From assembly GCF_011044175.1 (NCBI RefSeq), contig NZ_CP049057.1, positions 1,813,501-1,877,500 on the forward strand: a DNA stretch of 64,000 nt, written 5' to 3'. The stretch is from Rasiella rasia (lineage in GTDB: Bacteria > Bacteroidota > Bacteroidia > Flavobacteriales > Flavobacteriaceae). The notes beneath the pieces are model-generated. The model was not told where the DNA came from. It searched no databases and was given only the letters and a program-made list of their open reading frames with translations. Positions 17,901 through 26,600 of this stretch are shown here, piece by piece (positions within the stretch are counted from its first letter, which is position 1; the number at the start of each line of letters is the position of its first letter). A program made the translations under genes and the position numbers.

Positions 17901-19660
17901 AACGCCAACGCATCGGTAAACATCCCACTCATATTATCAATACTTGTAAAAACCCAAGCGTCAATTGGCTGATTAAAATTGTCGGCATTAGAAAACATAC
18001 CTTCTGTTGTCAAAACATTTGTGACAATCCATGTATTTAGTGGTTGGTTGAAACTTTCAGCATTTAAAAACATCCCCTGCATGTTTGTAACGTTCAACAT
18101 ATTCCAGCTGCTAATATTCTGATTAAAGAGCGTGGCATTAGCGAACATAGAGTCTGTATTTTCAAGACTAGTTGTGATCCATGTTCCGATATCTTGATTA
18201 AAGGGAGTTTCAGCAAACATACTCTCCATCGTCGTAACTTGAGATACATTCCACGTTCCAATAGGTTGGTCAAAACTACCTTGTGCGAACATGGCTTCCA
18301 TATTTTCTACATTGTCTACCATCCAACCGCTAATATCTTGGTTAAATAGGGCTGCCTCGTTAAAGGTTTCAGACATATCCTCTATAGTACTTACGTCCCA
18401 CGAGCTAATGTCATCGTTAAAGGTCGCAGCACCTTTAAACATTTGCCGCATACTCGTCACTCCAGATAAATCGGGTGCGTCTGTTGCTGTGATTGCCAAA
18501 TTTGTACATCCATAAAAAGCTCCTTCCATAGAGCTCCAAGCAATCGTCCCCCAATTGGTTACGTCTAGAAGTTTTTCTCTATCACCTCCGTTGTTAAAAA
18601 ATAACTGCGGAAAAGCTCCTCTTATTTTTACCGTATAGGTACCTGCAGCACCGTAAGTATGGGTAGCATCTCCCATAACATTGGTACTAAGCGTGCCATC
18701 TCCCCAATCTACATCGTATAAATATCCCGGCCCATTGGTTGGGATCGTAATTTCGTTCATAGCCGAGGTTCCTGGATTGTCTGTTTTCCAGGTTGAAACG
18801 AACGTATCTGAACAATCTTGACCAGCGTCTATAATGTTCCAGCTAAAAAGTGTGGTTATTAATGTTCGCGCCGTAGTGCCAAAACAATAAGTGCTTGTGC
18901 CTGCATTAAAATCAACTCCGTTTTGTAAAATTAGACTCGCCCACCCATTCAACAAGTTGTCATAATTTACTGTGCTTAAACCCGCATTTGCAAACATATT
19001 GCTCATATCTGAAACGTTACTCACATTCCAACCTCCTAGGTCTTGATTAAAATCTGAAGCTCCTTCAAAAAGGCTGGTCATATTTGTAGCAGCACTAACA
19101 TCCCAACCTGAGATATTTTGATTAAAGCTACTAGCACCTTCAAAAAGACTAGACATATTGGTAATAGTGCTTACATCCCAGTTACCAATTAGTGTTGTTA
19201 ATGCCGTTGCATCTTTAAACATGGCAGACATATCTGTTACCCCCGAAAGGTCTGGTGTATCTATTGCGCCAACAACTAAATTTGTACATCCTTCAAAAGC
19301 ATTTGCCATAGAGCTCCATGCTATTGTCCCCCACTCATTAATTATTATAATTTTATCTTTGTCACCTGCATTATTAAATAAGATTCTAGGAAAATTGCCT
19401 CGAATTGCAATAGTCTGCACTCCGGCCGTTGCATATGTATGTGTAGCATCTCCGGTTACACCAATGTCGTCGAAAGTGCCGTCATTCTCCCAATCTACAT
19501 CATATAGATATGTTTCTCCGCTATCGGTTGGTATGGTAATTACTTCTGAAGCGGCAGTAGTTTCCCATGTTGTTACAAAATTCTGAGCATCTCCTTGCTG
19601 CGTTATAAACAGGCAGACCAAGAGTAAATAGAGTACGTTTAAAGCTGTATGTTTTTTCAT
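14939..19660 (-). CDS. Giant T9SS surface protein: BspA-like repeats, HYR domains, sorting domain
   Basis: The product has 1573 residues. The signal peptide MKKHTALNVLYLLLVCLFITQQGDA is cut short here by rule. Two similar PKD-like modules (each with YLYDVDW, GDATHTY, WGTIAWSSM, FEGCTNL or FYGCTNL) are each followed by BspA-type DUF285 repeats built on MSNMF, FNQDIGGWDV and TNMTSLF. This part covers about residues 30-780. Next come seven HYR domains and one degenerate copy (15200-17150), each with the pattern P-x-x-x-x-C-P then DNC. A type A T9SS sorting domain ends the protein: VILYPSPATSIVYVEV, ITIFDISGRQVKTASF, YFLHIETNLGNVTKQFI. It is probably a cell-surface adhesin. It is the last gene of the operon, 8 bp after the 201-residue gene. 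Confidence 0.9.
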   Translation of the reverse strand: MKKHTALNVLYLLLVCLFITQQGDAQNFVTTWETTAASEVITIPTDSGETYLYDVDWENDGTFDDIGVTGDATHTYATAGVQTIAIRGNFPRILFNNAGDKDKIIIINEWGTIAWSSMANAFEGCTNLVVGAIDTPDLSGVTDMSAMFKDATALTTLIGNWDVSTITNMSSLFEGASSFNQNISGWDVSAATNMTSLFEGASDFNQDLGGWNVSNVSDMSNMFANAGLSTVNYDNLLNGWASLILQNGVDFNAGTSTYCFGTTARTLITTLFSWNIIDAGQDCSDTFVSTWKTDNPGTSAMNEITIPTNGPGYLYDVDWGDGTLSTNVMGDATHTYGAAGTYTVKIRGAFPQLFFNNGGDREKLLDVTNWGTIAWSSMEGAFYGCTNLAITATDAPDLSGVTSMRQMFKGAATFNDDISSWDVSTIEDMSETFNEAALFNQDISGWMVDNVENMEAMFAQGSFDQPIGTWNVSQVTTMESMFAETPFNQDIGTWITTSLENTDSMFANATLFNQNISSWNMLNVTNMQGMFLNAESFNQPLNTWIVTNVLTTEGMFSNADNFNQPIDAWVFTSIDNMSGMFTDALAFNQPIGSWQVGTVTNMSNMFNGALAFNQNLNLWDVSQVSDMSFMFAGAISFNSDITGWTVSAATTMENMFNEAVVFNQDISAWDTSMVQNMTEMFTAAAAFDQDIGGWDVTNVTSMDNMFSGVSLSIANYDALLIGWDAQTLQSGLNFNAGTSRYCNGGTARQNMIASDGWQIIDAGAENVNPVPDSATLPDITSECEVTTLPAPTATDVCAGVITATTNAFPVSIQGANTITWTYDDGNGNIVTQDQVVTITDNTPPALTAVSNISVAADAGACSAVVNFTPPTVTDNCSFNVVSTHLPNDAFSVGTTTVVYTATDTAGNSAETSFTIVVTDDEDPTFSGCPTSFTVNAEPGSCGAIVNYMEPIAADNCFTSVTSSHNTGQFFAVGVTTVTYTVTDNSGNNAQCSFDITVADTSTPVFVGCPSDIIVNSATGACGATVTYTPPTATDNCGATVTSTNNSGDTFPVGVNTVLYTAIDAAGNSIDCSFTITVLDTTDPVISSCPFDISQNADPGLCTAVVSWTPPLQTDNCSATLTTTHNPGDVFAAGVTTVIYTATDPAGNTDTCSFTVTITENEAPMISNCPTDILIANETGSCGAVATWIPPTQTDNCGASLSSTSVPGDFFPVGATVVEYTATDTSGNQATCSFTVTVADTENPIISGCPSDINVSNDLGECEAIVTWLAPVQSDNCSAILTSTHDSGDAFSVGTTTVVYTATDSSGNSVSCSFNVTVIDNEMPVISNCPTDITVSNDFGQCDANVSWVAPTAQDNCVGLTFVATHASGDMFPVGTTTVTYTATDSAGNSVDCSFTVTVEDDEAPAIACIVDNSVFIDNGASFTMPDYFGDAIIDITDNCTVPITSVVQNPVPGTQLTPGVYPVTIMATDTAGNVETCSFELTVEEVLATQEFEISEAQVILYPSPATSIVYVEVPKSIEVDRITIFDISGRQVKTASFSAAKVSVDVSEMASATYFLHIETNLGNVTKQFIKE

Positions 19661-19668
19661 ATTCTTGA

Positions 19669-20274
19669 TTACTTGGCAGATTTCTCTTGTTCTCTGAGCA
19701 TGGCGACATAGGCCACAATTTCTTTTGTTATTCTGAAATAGTCTTCAAAAAGATCTGGTCTGTATACATCTGGTTTTCCGTCAACAATTTTTGTAATTCT
19801 GGGATCAAAAAACGCATAGGTATAAAACGAAGCTGTTGCCAACTTATCGGTTGGAACAATTTTATCATAGGCATACATAAACTGAAGCATTAGTTGTTTG
19901 TTCTCTGGATATAAATTAATCATTCTCCAAAACGCTTTCTGAATTTCAAACTTCTCTATCGACTCTTTAATATCTTCTAAGGTGTAGGCCTCTTTATAAA
20001 CAGATGCCCTATAGGTTTCATCTTGTCCTAATTTTTTTGCTTCATCACTAAAAATCATCGTACTACCGTCTACTACAACTCCTGGTTTTTGCACTTCTGC
20101 AATCCACTCTTTCAGCACCTCTTCATTAGCCATCATTTCCTTAAGCTGTTCTCCTGTAATGACATTACTCTCAGATTCAGATAATGTAGGCTGCGCAAAC
20201 AAAGACAAGCTTGCAAGGCACAAAGTAAAAACGATAAAAAGACTTTTATTTTTTATTAATACTCGCATAATCAC
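19669..20274 (-). CDS. Exported protein of unknown family in the surface-fibre operon
   Basis: I do not recognise a family. The product has 201 residues with a signal peptide (KNKSLFIVFTLCLASLSLFA, then Q-P-T), and a mature part that is almost all helical by appearance. It contains GEQLKEMMANEEVLKEWIAE, EDIKESIEKFEIQKAFWRMI and LFEDYFRITKEIVAYVAMLR. There are no cysteines after the signal peptide, so it is not a lipoprotein; a periplasmic location is likely. Its start overlaps the end of the upstream fibre gene by 29 bases, and the stop is 8 bp before the giant BspA-like gene, so translation is probably coupled to the fibre. An accessory or export role for the neighbouring fibres is only inference. 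A second ATG two codons in is also possible. Confidence 0.65.
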   Translation of the reverse strand: MIMRVLIKNKSLFIVFTLCLASLSLFAQPTLSESESNVITGEQLKEMMANEEVLKEWIAEVQKPGVVVDGSTMIFSDEAKKLGQDETYRASVYKEAYTLEDIKESIEKFEIQKAFWRMINLYPENKQLMLQFMYAYDKIVPTDKLATASFYTYAFFDPRITKIVDGKPDVYRPDLFEDYFRITKEIVAYVAMLREQEKSAK

Positions 20275-23200
20275 GCTCTTTTGTTGTATTTAATTTTTTA
20301 GAAATGCGTTGAAGTTTCAGCTCTAACGATTCTATAGTTTTGTCTAATTCTTGTTGTTGTGTCTCAATAGCATTTACATCCTTTATCCAGCCATTTGTAT
20401 ACAGTCCCATTACAATTTTAACCAGCTTAGGACCTTCATTGGCATTGGTTTCCCAAGATCTTCCAACCATCATCTGGTAGTCTGTTGGCTGCATGTTTTC
20501 TTCGGAAATCGCTCTTCCGTAACCAGCGATCTGTGTATCGGCAATAATAAAATCACCTTGCTGAACCGGACCTATAACCTTCACTGGCACCTGACCTAAA
20601 AAAGCTACCGGATTTCCTTTATATTTATCCTTTTCAACTGGATTATTCCCCAACACAATAGGTTTGTGAGAAACCACTAAAAGCTGTTCAAAGTTGTTCA
20701 AATCTTTAGATATCTTTCCACCCCTAATTGCTACAATATCTCCTGCGGTAATATACTCTGAAAGGTTTTCACGAGGTAACCATTCTGCATAATCACCATG
20801 ACCCGATTCGTATGAAACTCCAATCTTATTAAAGGTATCTATAAGGTTAGACATTTCAACACCACCAGTCACTAGACCATCTACCAAATCTGCACCCACA
20901 AATCCAGCTACCACATTAATGGCATATACAGGATCTAAAATGGTATTTCCTAAAAAGTCTAGTGTAGACTGAGCCACAACAGCTCCCGTTTGGCGATCTC
21001 CTTGATCTTGAAACGACATAAATACATTTTCTTTACTCATAGAATTAGAAACTAGACCAAACGAAACATTAGGTATAGACAACACAGCATCTCCAGGTCC
21101 AATCTCAGGTATTGCTTGCGGAAAAGCAGGTACAATATTGTTTATAGCAGGTACCAGCGTAGTTCGTGGCACTACAATGGCCGGAATATAAATTCTTGGT
21201 AATTCAGGTACACAAAATTCTATAGGAGGAATACAAATTGTACAATTAAAGAATGTACAAGGATTAAAGCAGTATTGTCCTGAACATATTTGTCCTGATC
21301 CTGAATAAATAGTTACCTCTGGAAAAATGGTAGTTCTAGGAACAGCCAATTCGGGTGTGTTAACTGGCAGGCCTAATCTGTTATTTATTTCTCCAATGAT
21401 GCTGTTACCAATACTTCCAAATTGCCCTGCTGCCATGTTTGCAGGAATCAATGCAAAGATATCATTCACATCGATACTGGTTCCAGATGGAGATGTGCCC
21501 GAAAGTAAATTCCCTACCGCAGTAAGCTGTGATTGATACAAACTAAGGTAAGGGTTATTAACTTGTAGATAATCTGATGGATTATTTGAACCTGGCGCAC
21601 CGTTATAGGCTCCGTGTGTTCTTCCTAACTTTATTAAAATACCATCGCCACTATCGGCGCCAGATGTTCCTGTATTCGTATTTTCAAAAGTAGAAACAGC
21701 TCCAACCTGATCATCACTTATGGTTAGTTTTGTAGTGAAAATGTTGGGCATATTTGCCGCTTGTGTTACCGTTAGATCATTCTGTATTAAAGTAATTCCA
21801 GAAATTGTAGCAGTGTTATTTATTTGGGTGGCGCCTGCTACTGTAAGCAATCCGCTAAAATTTGTTGGCGCTGTATTGGTGACATTCAACGTATTGCCAA
21901 AAGTACTACCACCAGATACGTCTAAAGATCCTGTGAGTGTTGTTGCGGCGCCGTTATTTACGCGAAATGTACTATTAAAGGTATTATTGGTTCCATACGT
22001 TTCAAGTTCGCCACTTAAGGCAGTTGCGCTACCATTTGCAACGGTTAAATCATCTCCTAGTGTCGCGCCAGAGTCCGCATATAAAGTTCCGCTAAGATTC
22101 GTAGAGCTACCTCCAGTTACATTTAAATTATCATTTATATTGGTGATACCATCTACTGTTAATGTACCATTTAGCGAAGAAGCACTTCCATTTGCAACGG
22201 TTAGAGTATTTTGCAAAAGTGCTGCCCCATCTACCGTGTTGGTTCCAGAAAGCATCGTATTTGCTCCATTCAGTACGCTAAGACCATCTTCCAGTGTTGT
22301 AGCTCCATCGACGTTTAGGGTGCTGTTTAATTTTACTGCTTCATTCACCGTTAAGGTGCCTGATAGGTTGGTTGGACTTCCGTTATTCACAAATAAATCG
22401 TTATTCAGATTGGTCACTCCATTAATGGTAACGTCACTATTAAAAGTTGCATCGCCTCCCACCGTAAGATCGCCAGACAAATCTGTTGGCGCCGCATTAT
22501 GTACAGTCAAGCTATTATTGAAGTTGGTTTCTAAACCTACCGTTAAGGTTCCCGATAATTGCGTCGGGTTTTGACCATTCACATTAAGGTTTCCATCTAA
22601 ATTAGACTTTCCCAGTACTATTAATGTATTCTCAATTCGAGTAGGGCCTTCTGTTGTTAAAGTGCCCGTCATAGCGGTTGGCGCCTGATTATTCACTTGT
22701 ACGGTGTTGTTTAAGTTTGTAATTCCATTTACCGTTAGATCTTGTTCTAATGTAGTGGCTCCTTGAACGAGCATATCTCCAGAAACATCAACATTACTAC
22801 CGTTATTCACATTTACATCGCTTAGAATATTCGTTTCTCCGTCTACCTTTAAAGATCCTGTAAGTACGGTTGGGCTAGCATTTTCAACATTTAGACCATT
22901 GTTTAGATTTGTGTTTTCTTCTACATCGAGTGCTGCTTTTAGGCGAGTTCGTCTTCTTACCACTAACGAATCTTTTAATAGTGTTTCTTTTGCTACGGAA
23001 AGCGTCCCTCTTAACCCTGTTGGCGACTGATTGGCAACGGTAAGTGAGTCGTTAAGAATAGTTTGTCCGTCGACCGAAAGTAGACCACTTAGTTTTGTTT
23101 CGGTTTGGTTATTTACAGCTAGATCATCATTGAGATTGGTCTTTCCATCTACTTCAAGATTTCCATCAAAAGTTACATTACCTGCTACTTGCAGTTCTTT

Positions 23201-23614
23201 TGTAGCAATTAGATCTCTATGAAAAGCATATGGTACATATAATAATTCCTTTTCTTCCTGAAATTTGAAGCCGTTACCTAGGTTTACTTCTACCTTAAGT
23301 TGTTTTGCAGTACCGTCCCAAACAATGGTGTGAAAGTTTCCGAAGTCAACCTCTCCACGACCAATAATAAGATGAATCATCCCAAAGGCGTCTGTTCTCG
23401 TTCCTTGCGTTTCTCTGTATTGTGCGTTACCTGCTTCATTGATAATGGTGAAACGAACTGTAACATCTTGTTTGTTTAAAACATTACCTGAAATATCTAC
23501 TCCAGGCACTTCCTGAATATCAGGATCAATAATTACCGCTTGGTAACTCAAGCCATCTGTTTGAGCAATGCTATAAAAACTTACCAAGAATACTATAAAA
23601 GCTAACTTTTTCAT
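20246..23614 (-). CDS. Fibre-like surface protein B: 26-residue repeats, Cys-rich linker, tail-fibre-like C-terminal domain
   Basis: The product has 1122 residues. It starts with a signal peptide MKKLAFIVFLVSFYSIAQ. An N-terminal domain common in Bacteroidota follows (TDGLSYQAVIIDPD, VTVRFTIINEAGNAQYRE, GMIHLIIGRG). A 26-residue repeat array covers about residues 138-623, with units of the type NLSGTLTVDGITNINDNLNV. Then come GDGILIKLGRTHGAYNGAPG, a stretch with six Cys within 25 residues (about 774-802), and a C-terminal domain with SGHGDYAEWLPRENLSEYIT, AGDIVAIRGGKI, LGQVPVKVIGPVQQGDFIIA and VGRSWETN. A coiled coil ends it. The C-terminal domain resembles the autocleaving/trimerising end of phage tail fibres (Peptidase_G2-like, by recall). 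There is no T9SS sorting domain. The start is 7 bp after the paralogue's stop. Confidence 0.8.
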   Translation of the reverse strand: MKKLAFIVFLVSFYSIAQTDGLSYQAVIIDPDIQEVPGVDISGNVLNKQDVTVRFTIINEAGNAQYRETQGTRTDAFGMIHLIIGRGEVDFGNFHTIVWDGTAKQLKVEVNLGNGFKFQEEKELLYVPYAFHRDLIATKELQVAGNVTFDGNLEVDGKTNLNDDLAVNNQTETKLSGLLSVDGQTILNDSLTVANQSPTGLRGTLSVAKETLLKDSLVVRRRTRLKAALDVEENTNLNNGLNVENASPTVLTGSLKVDGETNILSDVNVNNGSNVDVSGDMLVQGATTLEQDLTVNGITNLNNTVQVNNQAPTAMTGTLTTEGPTRIENTLIVLGKSNLDGNLNVNGQNPTQLSGTLTVGLETNFNNSLTVHNAAPTDLSGDLTVGGDATFNSDVTINGVTNLNNDLFVNNGSPTNLSGTLTVNEAVKLNSTLNVDGATTLEDGLSVLNGANTMLSGTNTVDGAALLQNTLTVANGSASSLNGTLTVDGITNINDNLNVTGGSSTNLSGTLYADSGATLGDDLTVANGSATALSGELETYGTNNTFNSTFRVNNGAATTLTGSLDVSGGSTFGNTLNVTNTAPTNFSGLLTVAGATQINNTATISGITLIQNDLTVTQAANMPNIFTTKLTISDDQVGAVSTFENTNTGTSGADSGDGILIKLGRTHGAYNGAPGSNNPSDYLQVNNPYLSLYQSQLTAVGNLLSGTSPSGTSIDVNDIFALIPANMAAGQFGSIGNSIIGEINNRLGLPVNTPELAVPRTTIFPEVTIYSGSGQICSGQYCFNPCTFFNCTICIPPIEFCVPELPRIYIPAIVVPRTTLVPAINNIVPAFPQAIPEIGPGDAVLSIPNVSFGLVSNSMSKENVFMSFQDQGDRQTGAVVAQSTLDFLGNTILDPVYAINVVAGFVGADLVDGLVTGGVEMSNLIDTFNKIGVSYESGHGDYAEWLPRENLSEYITAGDIVAIRGGKISKDLNNFEQLLVVSHKPIVLGNNPVEKDKYKGNPVAFLGQVPVKVIGPVQQGDFIIADTQIAGYGRAISEENMQPTDYQMMVGRSWETNANEGPKLVKIVMGLYTNGWIKDVNAIETQQQELDKTIESLELKLQRISKKLNTTKERDYASINKK
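21745..23200 (-). repeat. 26-residue (78-bp) coding repeat array of fibre protein B
   Basis: About 18 units follow the pattern [N]-L-S-G-T-L-x-V-[DG]-G-x-T-x-L-N-N-x-L-x-V-x-N-G-S-x-T. Each consists of two halves of about 13 residues with L-x-V in the same place. One extra half-unit lies in the middle (NSTLNVDGATTLEDGLSV). The period suits an elongated beta-solenoid or trimeric beta-helical shaft. Confidence 0.8.
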
Positions 23615-23621
23615 ATCTGGC

Positions 23622-26600
23622 TTAGTTTTTTTGAGATGAATATAGCACGTCGTCTGCTTTTTGATCTAAAAGTTCGACTTGTTTTTCTAGTGCTTTGTAT
23701 TTAACTTCATAGTGCTGTTGCTTCTCCTTGAGCTTTGTTATAATCGATGCCCAATCCCCATTATGAACACCCACAACAGTATTAATCATTTTAGGGCCTT
23801 CTAGCAGATTTTCGTCCCATGAACGACCCACTGCAAATTTGAAATCGTTTGCCGTCATGTCTTTTTGAGAGATAGCAACCCCATACCCTTTAATTGAAGT
23901 ACTTGCAACAATGAAGTCTCCCGTTCTTACAGGGCCTAATACTTTCACAGGCACTTGCCCCATAAATGCAACATTATTCCCAATATGTGTTTTGTTTTTA
24001 TCGGGTGCATTTCCAAGGATAATTGGTCTATGAGACACCACCATGATTTGCTCTGCATTGGTAATGTCTTTGGTAATTTTTCCACCTTTAACACCTACAA
24101 TGTCTCCCGCTGTAATGTATTCCGAAAAATTCTCTCGTTGCAACCATTCTGCATAATCTCCATTTCCAGAAGCATATTCAACACCAATTTTATTATATAG
24201 GTCTACAATGTTTGAAATTTCAGCAATACCCGTTGCTATACCATCTGCCACATCTACTCCTACAAAACCTGCGGCTACGTTAAGAACATAAACTGGATCT
24301 AGAATTGTATTATTTGCGAAGTCTTCGGTAGATTGTGCGCGTATAGCACCCACCCAGCGTCCATCTTTATCTTGAAAGGTCACATACTCATTTTCTTTGG
24401 TAAGCGATTCTGGAACAACACCAACATTAGTTGTTGGAATATCGATTGTTAAACCAGTGAGCGGAATATTCGGAATTTCTGGAACTAGCGTAAATTCTGG
24501 TATAATTGGTATTTGCGGCAATACTATTCTTGGAATAGTTACTCCAGGTATTTCTAAACCAATAACTGGAACGGTAACGGTTGGAGTAATCACTGTTCGA
24601 GGTAAGAGCTCTGTTTGCGGCACAGTAACTGCTGGAAATCTAACAGGTAAGATATCGGTACTCGTACCAGGTATATCTACTGAATTTATATAGTCTATAA
24701 TTCCATTTCCTATTCCCGCAATAGAACCTGCAAAGAACGACGCTGGCACCAAGTCTAAAACCTCTTGAGGCGTTAGCGATGTTCCACCAGGCGCGGTGGT
24801 AGTAAGTTTATTAGTTAAGGTGGTTAGGGTGCTAGATAGAGATCCTACTGCCGCTATCGGACTCAACTCTAGAAATCCATCGCTATTTGTTAAAGGAAAT
24901 ACTTGATTTGGAACGCCTGTATATGCTCCATGATTTCGGCCAAGTTTAATGATAATTCCGTCACCATTACCATTATTCGTATTCTGAAAAGTAGCGAGAT
25001 AATTCGGGTTGTCTGCAACAACGTTAATTCCGTTGGTATTAATTGAGCCTAACGATGCTATTCCAGTAACGGTTAAATCGTTATTAATCTGTGTTGCTCC
25101 TGTAACGGTTAGCGTATTGTTTAGATTTGTTGCACCATCTACTGTAAGGGATCCTGACAAACCTGTTGCCGAACCATTTGTAACATCGAGTGAATTTGCC
25201 AAAGTGGTTGCCCCAGTTACATCTAAAACTCCCGTGAGTGTTGTAGCACTACCATTTAACACCTCAACCACATTGTTAAAAAAAGCACCTTCATCTACAG
25301 AGAGTGTTCCAGTTAGCACTGTTCCGCTTCCATTAATAACTTTTAATCCGTTGTTTAGCGTACTAACTCCATCTACTTCTAATGTTCCTGACAAATTTGT
25401 ATTACCAGAATTAGTTACATTAAGATCATTATTTAAATCGGTAACCCCATCTACATTTAAAGTTCCCGTAAGATTTGTAGCGCTGGCATTTGTTACATCT
25501 AACGTATTATTTAATACAGTTGCTCCAGTTACGGTAAGATCACCTGTTAGTGAAGTAGCACTTCCATTTAAAACATCTAATGTGCTTTGTAAGGTAGTCT
25601 GTTCGGCTACGTTAAGGGCGTTGTCGAGTTGTGTAGCTTGTAAAACATCTAGTGTACCAGATAGATTGGTAGCGGCTCCATTGTTTACATTAAGTGCGTT
25701 GTTAAGATTGGTAACCCCTTCTATGGTTACGTCATTACCAAAACCAATAAGACCATCTACATTTAAAGTTCCTGAAAGTACGGTTGGACTCCCATTGTTC
25801 ACATTTAAACTGTTATTTAAATTTGTTTCTTGTTGTACTTCTAGTGTTCCAGACAGATTGGTTTCACCTTGATTATTTACATCTAAACTACTTTCTAAAT
25901 TAGTTGTACCAAGTACCTGAAACGTATCTTGAAATTGTGTAGCACCATCTACAACTAAGGTTCCTGATAAATTTGTTGGGCTCGCATTGTTAACATTTAA
26001 ATCACTATTTAAGTTTGTAACTCCGTTTACGGTTAGGTCACCATCAAACGTAGTGGCTCCTTCTATATTAAGACTTCCAGAAACGTTTAAATCACCACCC
26101 TGGTTAATATTTACGTCACTTTCAAAATCTGTAATGCCATCTACACGAAGGGTTCCTGTAAGTTGTGTAGGACTTAGATTATTCACATCTAAACTATCAA
26201 AAAGTGTGGTTTTTCCATCTACTTTTAGCTCCCTTCTCAATAATGTATTTCCTTCTACTTCAAGAATATCCAAAAGATTTGTAGCTCCAAACACTAACAA
26301 ATTACCTGTTAATGTAGTAGGACTATCATTGGTAACACTAAGAGCATTATTTAGGCGTGTAACACCATCTACGGTAAGTGATCCAGACAGCAATGTTTGG
26401 CTAGCATTATTCACACTTAAGGTATTATTTAAATTGGTAGTTCCGTCTACTGTGAGGTTACTTCCAAAAGAAACGTTACCTGCAACGTCTAAGAATCCTG
26501 TTGCAATAATATCTCTATGCAACGCATATGGTACAAACAACAATCGCTGATAACTTAATTCACTAAAATTTCCATCGAGATTAATCTCAACCTGTAGGTC

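Noticed and set aside
21720-25872. Long plus-strand open frames (over 280 codons) across the fibre genes
   Set aside because: They are antisense to the 78-bp repeats and simply mirror their codon pattern; the minus-strand frames have signal peptides, domains and proper spacing.
21745-26490. CRISPR-like repeated DNA
   Set aside because: The 78-bp period is in frame, the units are degenerate at DNA level and there are no spacers.
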